Positions 53,348 through 61,624 of a DNA stretch of 64,000 nt are shown piece by piece. A program made the position numbers and the translations under genes. A model generated the notes under the pieces. It saw nothing but the letters and a program-made list of their open reading frames with translations, was not told where the DNA came from and made no database searches. Source of the stretch: Acidobacteriota bacterium. GTDB lineage: Bacteria; Acidobacteriota; Blastocatellia; RBC074. Each line of letters opens with the position of its first letter. Position 1 is the first letter of the stretch. The DNA is taken from assembly GCA_019639255.1 (NCBI GenBank), contig JAHBSF010000010.1:1-64000 (forward strand), in the 5' to 3' direction.

Positions 53348-56290
53348 CTATTTGAATGCCGCCTGAACGACGTTTGTGGTTTTGCCGTCGATTGTGATGC
53401 GTATGTCGACCAGGCCGCGGCCCGCAAGCGAGCGGGGAATCGGCCCGAGGTTGATCTGGTCCAGGCCGATGAAGCCGCCGGCAGGACCTATGAAAGGCGC
53501 CGTTGTCGGGATTTCGCCCACGGTGGCCGATACGGCTGCATTTTCAGAGCGAAAGCGCAACCCGGTGCCGTAAAGGATGAGAAACACAAGATCGCCCTCC
53601 GGGCCGAGGTCGACCAGCACGGGCACGAATCTGTTCAATGCTGCATCCAGGCGCGCGAATTCCTCGAAAGATTGCGCTGCGCCGCGGACGCGAAGCACAT
53701 TGGCCGCAGCCGCTCCCGTGCCGTCCGAATTTGCAGCGAACAATCCCGGGGCAAGGTTTGCAATGTTGATGCGCACAATCGCGAGGCGGTCGTCTCCGCT
53801 GCGAATTGCAACGGTGGCGGGGCCGGGAGTCATTCCGGGCGGTATCTGGAAATTGATCTGTCCGGAAGAAACGAAAAACAGCGACGCGAGCGACCGGCGG
53901 CCAATGCTGTCGCGCACTTCAACCGATGTGCCCAGAATCGCCGCAGGCAAAGGCGTCGCGGTCGCGCTGCGAACCCCTATGGCCAGATTGCTTCCGAAGA
54001 CTGCGGCTATGGATTCGGGAGCGATTTCGGATCCGTCAAAGCTTGCGCCCGATACAACGGCGGCAGACTCGGCAATCGTGACGAGCGCACTGGTGAAACT
54101 GGTTTCGGAGAGTATGTTGCCTGCATTAACGTTCAGTATGCTGCGCGCGGTCGGGGCATCGCCGAATTCGATCATCGTGGTTCCCGGCGCTGCATTCGAG
54201 CGGATGCGAAACACCGCGCGAGCCAGACGCCGGCGCCCCCCGGCGAATAGACTTCCCTGCGGGTTTACAAACGATACGCCTATGCGGCCCTGTACAGGAT
54301 CGGGTTGCGTCTGAAGCGTGGGAGCGCCGTCCTCGCCCGGAACAAGTTCTACAAAGTCGAGTAAATCGCGGTCGTACGCCAGACTGAAGCGAATCTGCGC
54401 CTCGTCGCCCTTGGCCAGGAATTCTACGGGCAGCGAAATTTCGTCCCCTGCAAGCGCCTCGCTTCCGATGATGCGCGCGCCGCGCGCTACGGCTACGCGG
54501 CCCCTGACCATCAAATTCGCCGGAACGGGCATTGTAGATCCCGGGCGGGTGACGGTGAGCGGACCTGCGAAGGTTGCGCCGTTGTCGGTGGATGCAAAGG
54601 TGCGCATGGCGGCCGGCGAACCGTCGTCGATGGGAAATATTACGCCCGCAAATGAATTCTGCACTGTGCCGCCGAGCCGCTGAAATCCAATGAAAAAATC
54701 GCCCGAATCTATCACCGGGCCGTTTGTAATCGGTATCTCGATGAAGTTGCCCGCGCCGACAATCGGCGGTATTGCCGCAACCTGATCCAGGAGAAGAATC
54801 GGGTTCGATTGCGGCGTCCCCGATCCCGCGAAGGCTAAGAGTCTGATCGGCGCTCCCGTGGGATTCGGCGTATTGGTAAACTGTGCGATATATATTCGGA
54901 CGGCGTCGAGGCGCGCGGGATAGGCTGTAGGCGTCAGTCGGTTGACGAGTATCAGGTTTTCAGCGCCGACGACGCCGCCGAAGGCCTGGCCGTCATCGGC
55001 TGCGAGTTCTACGGTCGGCGCGCGATCCGGCGTTCTGATGCGGTAGCCGAGCGATGCGAATGCATAAAGATCGTTGGCGCTGATGATTTCGCGCCGGCCC
55101 GACCGAAGCGTAGGGTCCATGATTCCGAGATAAACGCCGGTTTGTGCATCGTCTTTCCAGTGGCTCGCCTGCCTGCCGTCGCCGCCCTGCCCGTCGGACC
55201 TGGCGGTAGAGAGCGCAAGCGGCGCGGCGCCGGCGAAGAATATGTGCTCGCCGCCCGGTGATTGCACGCGATCGGCCGTCTCGAATGCGCCGAAGGCTAT
55301 GCCGGGCCTGAAGCGGAAGAAATCGAGTGCGGTCGGCTGATTGCCGAAATCCGAATTTAGCTCCTGCTGCCCCACACTGGAAAAGAATCCGAGAGCGTGC
55401 CCGATCTCGTGAATCGCCGTGGCTTCAAAATCGAACAGTCCCGGCGTTATGCCGTCGCTCGGGTCGAAGTCGAATCCGGTTCTTGAATTAAATCCTATTG
55501 TGGGAGGCGGTCCCAGCAAATCCTCTTCGTCCACCGGATTGGCCACGGCGCCGAGGAATTGGAGCGCCCGGAAGATTGTCGCCGGTCCGACAATTGCCGT
55601 TGTCCGTCCCAGATTCGTAGGCAATCCGCTCGCGGGCAGCAATCCGAGCACTGCTCTGCGGGCAGGCGATAGCGAAAGGTTGATGATCTGATCTCTGAGG
55701 GGGGAGTATATGGTTGCAGCGCCTACAAGCTGTGTTGTGGTCAATCCTATGACATCGTTTTCGAATGGGTCGCCGAAATTCTCCTCGCCGAAATCCACGT
55801 CGATTATGATCGTGATCGGAGATTCTATGATTGATTCCCACTGCGCGGCGGCGCGAAGGAACGCGGCTTTTGCCTGAGGGAACGAATCGAGCTGCGGGGT
55901 GCCGCGCAGAATGATTCGCATTCCCGATGCGGATGCTGCCTGCGTTTCACTCCGCGTGCCCGCAGCGATCTGGCGCATTGGATTTACGGCGGCGCGCTGC
56001 TGCGTCCGTATTACTTCAGCTTGCGTTGCCTCGCGACAAACGCTCTCGCCATCGCGAAGCAGTACCTTGAATCCACTCACGCCGTGTTTGTGCAAATGAA
56101 TCCCGGATGCATCGGACTGCGCGGTTGCAATCGGCAGCACATTGAAATCGACTTCGGCGGAGACCCGTGCATCGGCCTGTGCATCCAGATTCGGCGGCGC
56201 ATACAGTAATGTAGCTGCCCCGGCGAGCATAACTGCAAGAATAACTGCACGCGCCACGGTTCGCCGCGCGAAGAATGGATATGACAACAT
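53348..56290 (-). CDS. Large secreted zinc metalloprotease with cohesin-like and TIGR03437-like C-terminal domains
   Basis: The 980-residue protein has a signal peptide (about 1-35) and a metzincin-like catalytic region with zinc motif TAIHEIGHALGFFSS (near residue 300). It continues with DPTLRSGRREIISANDLYAF as in matrixin-type families such as NF038122. A beta-rich middle and a cohesin-like segment (about 620-745; SLPVEFLAKGDEAQIRFSLA) follow. The last about 230 residues are a domain found mainly in Acidobacteria (FGSNLA ... LFFVSSGQINFQIPPG). ATG 56290 has AGGGGGA upstream. It probably acts on extracellular protein or polymer. The C-terminal domain is the main taxonomic clue here. Confidence 0.87.
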   Translation of the reverse strand: MLSYPFFARRTVARAVILAVMLAGAATLLYAPPNLDAQADARVSAEVDFNVLPIATAQSDASGIHLHKHGVSGFKVLLRDGESVCREATQAEVIRTQQRAAVNPMRQIAAGTRSETQAASASGMRIILRGTPQLDSFPQAKAAFLRAAAQWESIIESPITIIIDVDFGEENFGDPFENDVIGLTTTQLVGAATIYSPLRDQIINLSLSPARRAVLGLLPASGLPTNLGRTTAIVGPATIFRALQFLGAVANPVDEEDLLGPPPTIGFNSRTGFDFDPSDGITPGLFDFEATAIHEIGHALGFFSSVGQQELNSDFGNQPTALDFFRFRPGIAFGAFETADRVQSPGGEHIFFAGAAPLALSTARSDGQGGDGRQASHWKDDAQTGVYLGIMDPTLRSGRREIISANDLYAFASLGYRIRTPDRAPTVELAADDGQAFGGVVGAENLILVNRLTPTAYPARLDAVRIYIAQFTNTPNPTGAPIRLLAFAGSGTPQSNPILLLDQVAAIPPIVGAGNFIEIPITNGPVIDSGDFFIGFQRLGGTVQNSFAGVIFPIDDGSPAAMRTFASTDNGATFAGPLTVTRPGSTMPVPANLMVRGRVAVARGARIIGSEALAGDEISLPVEFLAKGDEAQIRFSLAYDRDLLDFVELVPGEDGAPTLQTQPDPVQGRIGVSFVNPQGSLFAGGRRRLARAVFRIRSNAAPGTTMIEFGDAPTARSILNVNAGNILSETSFTSALVTIAESAAVVSGASFDGSEIAPESIAAVFGSNLAIGVRSATATPLPAAILGTSVEVRDSIGRRSLASLFFVSSGQINFQIPPGMTPGPATVAIRSGDDRLAIVRINIANLAPGLFAANSDGTGAAAANVLRVRGAAQSFEEFARLDAALNRFVPVLVDLGPEGDLVFLILYGTGLRFRSENAAVSATVGEIPTTAPFIGPAGGFIGLDQINLGPIPRSLAGRGLVDIRITIDGKTTNVVQAAFK

Positions 56291-56369
56291 TCGGACATCC
56301 CCCTGTCGGTAGTGCGCCATTGTAGAGTGCGGGCCGGGGTGATGAGGGGCACGCCAGCGACAATCATTC

Positions 56370-56515
56370 TAAATCAATCCACAGCAGAATGGTACACACA
56401 ACGGAGTCCGCAACTGGGTACGCACGCGCCCTCGCGTGCTTGTATTCGCCGCCGTACGCACGCGAGGGCGCGTGCGTACCCAGTGATGTGTCCCAATGTT
56501 TCGTGGTCTGATTTA
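56370..56515. mobile_element. MITE-like element family C, copy 2
   Basis: This is a 146-bp element nearly identical to 9095-9240 apart from its central loop. TA is at both ends. It lies in the divergent gap between the protease and the TPR-like gene, so it could alter either promoter. Confidence 0.88.
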
Positions 56516-56537
56516 GGTAGGTCGAGTGCACAGCGTC

Positions 56538-56705
56538 AAGAAGAAGTGCTGAGTGCGAAGAAGAAGTGCTGAGTGCTGAGTGCAAAAAGGAAATCAGGAA
56601 CTTTAAATACAGATACTCTGTATTGAAGTTCTTCAGTTCCAAATTGCACTCAGCACTTCTTCTCAGCACTTCTTCCTCTCCCTCGCACTGCTGCACTTTC
56701 TTCTC
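56538..56705. repeat. Palindromic repeat family D, copy 1
   Basis: AAGAAGTGCTGAGTGC units and GGAAATCAGGAACTT on the left are inverted on the right as AAGTTCTTCAGTTCC and GCACTCAGCACTTCTTC. A central dyad ATACAGATACTCTGTAT sits between them. A second copy is split by repeat B at 58.5 kb. Confidence 0.85.
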
Positions 56706-56815
56706 CGGCGCTTCCTATGGTCAGACCCGCCTATTGTCCCGTATAATGCTCCGGACTGCGGCCGTCGACTCTGGCGGGGCCGGCAGATCATACAATCAGG
56801 AAATCGAGGTAGAAC

Positions 56816-57835
56816 ATGAACGCGAGACTCATAACGAAGCGCACCTTGGCGATGTGTGTCTTCACGGCACTCATTGCCGCGGCCGCGACGTTTGCCGCCG
56901 CGGTTGCTCCGCAGAACCCGCAACAGCAGCCCAAGATATCGGACGGCGAGCGAAAAGCGCTCGAGAAGATCAACACCGCGGCGGATTTCAATGCGAAGAT
57001 GCAGGCCGCGGGCGAATTCGTCAAGAAATTCGACAAGAGTTCACAGCGTCCGCGCGTAGCATCATATATGGCCGCGGAAGTTGCGAAAATTCAGGACAAT
57101 CAGCAGCGCCTTCAGGCGGCGCAGAGCTTCACCAAGGTTTTCAATCAGCCAGATGAAGTCGATCAGGTGCAGTTGATGGTGATTGAAACGCAAATACAGA
57201 TGAACAAATACGACGATGCGTTTTCATCCGCTTCACAATACCTGACCCGGCATCCAGACAATGTCGCACTGAGAACCCAGCTCGCCATCATCGGAGCCGA
57301 TCAGGCCCAGCGTCAGGAGGGCAAATTCGTTCAGGCGAGCCAGCAGTACGGCGCTCAGGCCATCGAAATGATGGAAACCGACAAGAAGCCGGAAGGCGTT
57401 GAGACCGAGGCCTGGAACGAGTATCGCGCGCAGTGGCTGCCCCGCCTCTATCAGTCGCAGGGCGTGCTCTCCTACGTTACCAACAACAGACCGGCCGCCA
57501 AGGAGTTGTTCGAGAAGTCCGCCGGACTCAACGATCAGGATCCGGTTACCCTCATGATGATCGGCACCATAGCCGACGATGAATATCAGGATCTGGCCAA
57601 AAAATTTAACGCCGAAACGGCGGGCCCGGGCAAGGACGCGCTTCTCAAGCAGGCGTACACAAAACTCGATGAAGTAATCGACTGGTACGCCCGCTCGGTC
57701 GCGGCATCCGACGGGAAAGCGGATTACGCGCCGATGCAGCAACAGTTGATGCAAAACCTTGAGGCGTATTACTCGGCCCGGCACGGTTCGGGCGACGGCC
57801 TTAAGGCGCTCATCGACAAGTACAAGAAAAAGTAG
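56816..57835 (+). CDS. Exported TPR-like helical repeat protein
   Basis: The 339-residue protein has a signal peptide (TLAMCVFTALIAAAATFAAA). The rest is all-helical, with tetratricopeptide-like repeats visible in AFSSASQYLTRHPDNVALRT, SQGVLSYVTNNRPAAKELFE and KLDEVIDWYARS. No catalytic motif is seen. TPR proteins scaffold protein complexes. ATG 56816 has GAGGTAGAA upstream. No functional link with neighbours is evident. I do not recognise a named family. Confidence 0.82.
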   Translation: MNARLITKRTLAMCVFTALIAAAATFAAAVAPQNPQQQPKISDGERKALEKINTAADFNAKMQAAGEFVKKFDKSSQRPRVASYMAAEVAKIQDNQQRLQAAQSFTKVFNQPDEVDQVQLMVIETQIQMNKYDDAFSSASQYLTRHPDNVALRTQLAIIGADQAQRQEGKFVQASQQYGAQAIEMMETDKKPEGVETEAWNEYRAQWLPRLYQSQGVLSYVTNNRPAAKELFEKSAGLNDQDPVTLMMIGTIADDEYQDLAKKFNAETAGPGKDALLKQAYTKLDEVIDWYARSVAASDGKADYAPMQQQLMQNLEAYYSARHGSGDGLKALIDKYKKK

Positions 57836-57886
57836 AAAGCGCCGCAGTGCTGCGTGAAAACATCGACTGCAGCGCCAAAGAAAAGG

Positions 57887-57908
57887 GGCGGGTAGATTCC
57901 CGCCCCGC
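57887..57908. terminator. GC-rich hairpin between convergent genes
   Basis: GGGGCGGG and CCCGCCCC form an 8-bp stem with a 6-nt loop between the TPR-like gene and the convergent redoxin gene. It has no downstream T-run on the plus strand. On the minus strand TTTCTTTT follows, so it would end the redoxin transcript better. Confidence 0.55.
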
Positions 57909-57928
57909 AGATCCGGATCTGATTGCGA

Positions 57929-58420
57929 TCAGATAGTCGCCGCGTGAGTTTTGTCGGCGGCAAACGCTCCGAGCACGCGGTCTATTGTGGGTGCGATGAT
58001 GTTCAGCCCTTTTTCGCCGGCGGCGAATCCGCGCAGCTTGCCTTCGGCGTCGAAGAAATAGTACGCCGGCACCCAACCCTGATCGTTGCCGAACGCGTCG
58101 CGCAGTTTGTGCTCGTCGTCGACGGCGCAAGCTTCGCTTATGTTGTAGTTTGCAATCGATTCGCGTACCCCTTCAGGATTTACGTCCTGCGGATAACGCG
58201 GCATATGAACCGCGATGACGCGCAGGCCGAGGTCGCGCTTTTCATCCCGCCACGCCGCTACGCGAGGCAGATTTTCCTTGCACAACCCGCAACTCAACGA
58301 CCAGAAGTGCACCAGCGTCGGTCGCCCTTTTGTTTCTGCGAGAGCTGCCTCGCGGTCCCGGTTGATCCATTCGGTCGCACCCTCGAACGACGGCATTTGC
58401 GTCCCGATTCTTATTGCCAT
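57929..58420 (-). CDS. TlpA/redoxin-like thioredoxin-fold protein
   Basis: The 163-residue protein has a thioredoxin fold with active site SLSCGLCKENLP (CGLC, residues about 44-47) and cis-proline segment GWVPAYYFFDAEG. No signal peptide is present, so it is probably cytoplasmic. It resembles redoxin/alkyl hydroperoxide reductase-associated proteins. GAGGAG precedes ATG 58420. It lies near a peroxiredoxin and PerR, which suggests a reductase role in peroxide defence. Confidence 0.87.
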   Translation of the reverse strand: MAIRIGTQMPSFEGATEWINRDREAALAETKGRPTLVHFWSLSCGLCKENLPRVAAWRDEKRDLGLRVIAVHMPRYPQDVNPEGVRESIANYNISEACAVDDEHKLRDAFGNDQGWVPAYYFFDAEGKLRGFAAGEKGLNIIAPTIDRVLGAFAADKTHAATI

Positions 58421-58449
58421 CTCTTTGCTCCTCTTTCAAAAGTACGGAG

Positions 58450-58844
58450 GTGCAGCAGTGCGGGGGAAGAAGAAGATAAGGCTGAGTGCAATCAGGAAAT
58501 CAGGAACTTCAATACTCTGTCAAGCAGGGTTTTTGAGTTTTTCAGCCGCGAAGCGGCGAAAGATCTGTAGCCTGGTGCGTGAGCGCCAGGTCAGTAGAAA
58601 AAGAACGTTCGAGCCCTGAAAGGGCGAAAGATCTTCCGCCCCTCCGGGGCTGGTACGGCTTCTCTACACCTACCCAGGGCTCACGCCCTGGGCTACAGAT
58701 CTTTCGCCGCTTCGCGGCTGAAAACTCAAAAACCCTGCTTGACAGATTACTGAAGAAATTCAATTCAAAGTATAGGTAAATATAGTTCCTGATTTCCTGA
58801 TTTCACTCAGCACTTCTTCCCCCGCACTGATGCACTTTCTTCTC
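58450..58844. repeat. Family D copy 2, interrupted by family B copy 3
   Basis: The left half (58450-58516; GTGCGGGGGAAGAAGAAG, AATCAGGAAATCAGGAAC) pairs with the right half (58746-58844; GTTCCTGATTTCCTGATTTC, CACTTCTTCCCCCGCAC). Repeat B copy 3 occupies the middle. Confidence 0.85.
58517..58745. repeat. Multi-hairpin repeat family B, copy 3 (most complete)
   Basis: The terminal arms (from CTGTCAAGCAGGGTTTTTGA) are inverted over about 54 bp with one indel. Internal hairpins are GCCTGGTGCGTGAGCGCCAG, CCCTGAAAGGG, CCCCTCCGGGG and CCCAGGGC...GCCCTGGG. No open frame of note. Confidence 0.9.
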
Positions 58845-58846
58845 CC

Positions 58847-59434
58847 CTACGCCTTCAGTGTAGCCTGACCCGGGCGCCATTCGGCCTGGCAAAGTCCACC
58901 GGTCTGCAGCGCCTGAATGACGCGCAGGGTTTCTTCAACCGAGCGGCCGATGTTGAGGTCGTGGACTACCTTGTAGCGCAGCACGCCTTCCGGATCGATG
59001 ATGAACAATCCGCGAAGCGCAATTCCGTCCTTCTCGATCAGCACGCCGTAATCGGCCGTGGTCTTTTTTGTCAGGTCCGCCGCGAGCGGATAGCGAAGGC
59101 CCTCAACGCCTCCCTTTTCGCGCGGCGTCCGCAGCCAGGCGCGGTGCGAGTAAACCGAGTCGGTCGAAAGCCCTATGATCTCGGCGTTGATGCCCTGGAA
59201 CTCCTCAAAGCGGTCGCTGAAGGCCGTAAGCTCGGTCGGGCATACGAAAGTAAAATCGAGCGGATAGAAAAGCAGTACCAGCCATTTGCCGCGATAATCC
59301 GAAAGCTTCAGGTTTTCGTCGAGCTGCTCCAGATTCTTCGTGGACGGCAGATCGAAATCCGGCGCCGGAAGCCCTACTTGCGCCGTCGCGCCCCCCCAGA
59401 TCGAAGTTGATTTTGCTGTTGCTGTTGCCGACAT
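58847..59434 (-). CDS. 2-Cys peroxiredoxin (AhpC/TSA family)
   Basis: This enzyme reduces hydrogen peroxide and organic hydroperoxides. The 195-residue protein has the peroxidatic cysteine in PLDFTFVCPTELTAFSD and the resolving cysteine in TGGLCQAEWRPG. AAGGAGGAAT precedes ATG 59434 by about 9 nt. It lies 131 bp downstream of the PerR-like gene on the same strand and is likely under its control, though I found no second PerR box. A direct repeat TTGTCTTTA lies in the gap. Confidence 0.95.
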   Translation of the reverse strand: MSATATAKSTSIWGGATAQVGLPAPDFDLPSTKNLEQLDENLKLSDYRGKWLVLLFYPLDFTFVCPTELTAFSDRFEEFQGINAEIIGLSTDSVYSHRAWLRTPREKGGVEGLRYPLAADLTKKTTADYGVLIEKDGIALRGLFIIDPEGVLRYKVVHDLNIGRSVEETLRVIQALQTGGLCQAEWRPGQATLKA

Positions 59435-59565
59435 ATTTTTACCGATTCCTCCTTCCAGAATCCTTGTTGTCTTTAGTTGTCTTTAATTGCGCGCACACCT
59501 CCGGATGCAGATCCGCAGATCCGCGGCGCTTTCGATTGATTCCCGGCGTCGGGGCGGAAGTTCGT

Positions 59566-59982
59566 CTAACCCTCCGCCTGACATTCGGGACAAAGTCCTA
59601 TGAGCGTGAGACTGATCGAGACCGGTTTGAAGCGCGATTGCCGCGCCGCCCTGCGCATCAGATCCGCCGTTTCCGGCAGTTCCAGATCCACAAGCCGCCC
59701 GCACCCCTCGCACAGGGCGTGATCGTGCCTGTCCACGATCCGGTCAAACCGGTTTGCGCCGGCCCCGAACGTGATCTCGGCGATCAATCCCATACGGGTC
59801 AGATAGTGCAGCGAATTGTAAACCGTCGCGTAACTGATGGTCGGATGCACGGCCCTCGCCGCGGCATATACCTCCCCCGCCGTCAGATGGCCCTCGCTTG
59901 CCCGCACTACCTCCAGCACCGCCCGGCGCTGCGCCGTCATCTGCTCCTCGATCTTTCCCGCTCCTCGCGGTCGTAATCTCAT
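59566..59982 (-). CDS. perR: Fur-family peroxide regulator, PerR-like
   Basis: The 138-residue regulator has a winged helix (TAQRRAVLEVVRASEGHLTA, ISYATVYNSLHYLTRMGLI) and a dimerisation domain. Metal ligands are in RHDHALCEGCGRLVD, with the distal zinc cysteine pair in LIGLCPECQ. Position next to a peroxiredoxin argues for PerR rather than Fur or Zur. ATG 59982 is preferred over an earlier in-frame ATG. A Fur/PerR-type box overlaps its promoter region (59991-60005), so it is probably autoregulated. Confidence 0.88.
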   Translation of the reverse strand: MRLRPRGAGKIEEQMTAQRRAVLEVVRASEGHLTAGEVYAAARAVHPTISYATVYNSLHYLTRMGLIAEITFGAGANRFDRIVDRHDHALCEGCGRLVDLELPETADLMRRAARQSRFKPVSISLTLIGLCPECQAEG

Positions 59983-59990
59983 AACAGGAC

Positions 59991-60005
59991 TTAGACTAAT
60001 TCTAA
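59991..60005 (-). promoter_or_regulatory. PerR-type operator upstream of perR
   Basis: TTAGAATTAGTCTAA is a dyad (TTAGA-N5-TCTAA) close to the PerR box consensus TTATAATNATTATAA, 9 bp before the perR start codon. Binding is inferred. Confidence 0.65.
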
Positions 60006-60079
60006 ATCTGGAGCGGGTCAAGGGGGGAAGTGAAGATTGAGAGGGAATTAATTATGCGGAGTGACGCCGCGATGGAGGA

Positions 60080-60430
60080 TTATCTTTTTTTGGGAGGTGC
60101 AACGATTATGGAGCCCGCCATATTGCCGCCGCCGGAGCTTCCGTGGAATGCGCAGTGATAGGCGTAGGCGCCGGGTTTGGTAAAGGTGAAAGAAAATTTC
60201 TCGCCCGCTCGCAGGTTCGGGGATTTGAACTGGCCCTTGTCGGCCGTGACGGTATGAGCGCCTTCCTTGTTCTCCCAGGTGACGGTAGCGCCTGCGGGAA
60301 CGGTCAGGGTTTTGGGTTCGAACTTGAAGTTGGTGATTGTAACGGTATTGTCCTGCGCGGGAGCGGAATCGGCAATCCATAGCGCTGCGCAAGAAGCTAT
60401 GGCAAGAAATGCAAGTGTTCGGATATTCAT
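60080..60430 (-). CDS. Exported cupredoxin (plastocyanin-like)
   Basis: The 116-residue blue-copper protein has a signal peptide (LAFLAIASCAALWIADSAPA). Type 1 copper ligands are visible as His in EGAHTV, Cys and His in YHCAFHGSSGGG, and Met in NMAGSI. It carries electrons outside the cytoplasm. GGAGGG precedes ATG 60430. It is downstream of an exported haemoglobin, with a family A repeat between, and may share its transcript. Confidence 0.92.
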   Translation of the reverse strand: MNIRTLAFLAIASCAALWIADSAPAQDNTVTITNFKFEPKTLTVPAGATVTWENKEGAHTVTADKGQFKSPNLRAGEKFSFTFTKPGAYAYHCAFHGSSGGGNMAGSIIVAPPKKR

Positions 60431-60462
60431 CGGGGCGCCCTCCGGGAAAGGTATGCAAGAGA

Positions 60463-60558
60463 GATGACGGAACATACGAAATGAAACGAAAATCACGGAA
60501 AAGTTGAATATTTCCGTAGTTTCCGTCTTATTTCGTATGTTCCGTCATCTCTCTTCCG
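60463..60558. repeat. Palindromic repeat family A, copy 17
   Basis: Both outer arms read AGAGAGATGACGGAACATAC (with complement), that is the CATACG variant on both sides. It lies between the haemoglobin and cupredoxin genes. Confidence 0.92.
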
Positions 60559-60584
60559 CGTTCTCATCGTTCGCTGAACAGGGA

Positions 60585-61121
60585 TCAGTTTTTCTTATCC
60601 TTCTTGCTCTTCTTGTCTTTATGTTCCTTCATAGCCTTGAGCGGCGGAGCGGGTTTGAATTTCTTCGGCAGTGCAGTGCCGGTTTCATTGCCCTGGACCT
60701 CGACGATGTCGCCCTTCATCGGTCCGAGTGCGCCGAGAAGTTCCTTCTTTTCGGCTTCCGGCACCTTGTATTTGTCGAGCGCGCCGACGAGGTTTTCCAC
60801 AAGCGCGGTGAATTCGCCGTCCGTAACTCCCATATTCTTGTGCGCGGTCTTCATATCAAGGCCGTTGTACTCGCACGGCCCGCCCGTAGCCCCGCAGATC
60901 TGTGCGACGAGCATGGTCTTGAGGCGGTTGGCGTCCGATTTTGCAAACTTCTTGTTGATGCGCGAATCGGCCAGGCAGCGTGCGGCGAATTCATCTACCA
61001 CAAGCGTGATGGCTTCCTTGCCGCCGAGCCGTTCATACAGCGATTTCGTCTGTGCAAGCCCCGTAACCGAGAGCATCGCGAGCAGACAGCACGACAGGAG
61101 TATCATTCTGAGCGTTTTCAT
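60585..61121 (-). CDS. Exported group 1 truncated haemoglobin
   Basis: The 178-residue protein has a signal peptide ([19 protein letters not shown]). The 2-on-2 globin core includes [20 protein letters not shown], the proximal histidine in [10 protein letters not shown] and [13 protein letters not shown] lysine-rich tail ends the protein. GGAGG precedes ATG 61121. Most truncated haemoglobins are cytosolic, so export is notable and pairs it with the cupredoxin downstream, perhaps in NO or O2 chemistry at the cell surface. Confidence 0.9.
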   Translation of the reverse strand: MKTLRMILLSCCLLAMLSVTGLAQTKSLYERLGGKEAITLVVDEFAARCLADSRINKKFAKSDANRLKTMLVAQICGATGGPCEYNGLDMKTAHKNMGVTDGEFTALVENLVGALDKYKVPEAEKKELLGALGPMKGDIVEVQGNETGTALPKKFKPAPPLKAMKEHKDKKSKKDKKN

Positions 61122-61175
61122 TATTCTTGGCCTCCAAAATCATGTTTCCAAAGTCAATTTGTTTGGGTTGGCGGT

Positions 61176-61422
61176 TTACAGGGGATCAGGGCAGAGCCGC
61201 CTTGCCGCCTCGGCCTTGAGCCTCGGCAGTCCGGTCGACATCGCCCAGTGATGATTCCAGCGAAAAAGCGGTTTCAGAACCGGCGACATAAGGCGAAGCA
61301 GCGGTTTATCGGCGCGTATCCGCCAGTCGAAGATAATGTTTGTGCTCTAAAATTTCATAGAGCACCTCGCGCGGCGCACCCACTTGCCAGAGGGTTCGGA
61401 ACTCGTAGTAATTGGCTGGCAT
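61176..61422 (-). pseudogene. SRPBCC (START-like) gene with internal deletion
   Basis: With GGAGGAAAG before ATG 61422, the first frame reads MPANYYEFRTLWQVGAPREV then YEIL, which is the N-terminus of an SRPBCC ligand-binding protein. It hits a stop after 38 codons. In another frame the C-terminal end of the same family is intact ([33 protein letters not shown]) down to a stop at 61176. About 80-90 central codons are missing, so the gene is dead. The family match is from memory of SRPBCC sequences. Confidence 0.75.
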
Positions 61423-61624
61423 CTTTCCTCCATCGATTCTCTACGCACATCTACGCTGAAAACCGGAGATCGGATTGCCCGGGGCGAAAAATGTCTTCCC
61501 TCGGACCGGCGCACGTTTCGCTGAGGCGCCCACTCTACTCCTGTCGGGAAGTGCAGGCAAGCATCTTTTTTACGATTGTCGCAATCCTGCGGCGGGAATC
61601 GGATGCCCTCGCCCACAGATCCGA
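61423..61624. other. Intergenic region without recognisable content
   Basis: About 200 bp lie between the SRPBCC remnant and a small membrane protein gene. I see no repeat family member, no strong hairpin and no conserved frame. The GC content is like that of coding DNA, so it may include further decayed sequence. Confidence 0.4.

Noticed and set aside
53264-54250. A 328-codon plus-strand frame opposite the metalloprotease
   Set aside because: It starts in repeat A and runs antisense to a well-supported gene; composition is Arg-rich and no domain is seen.
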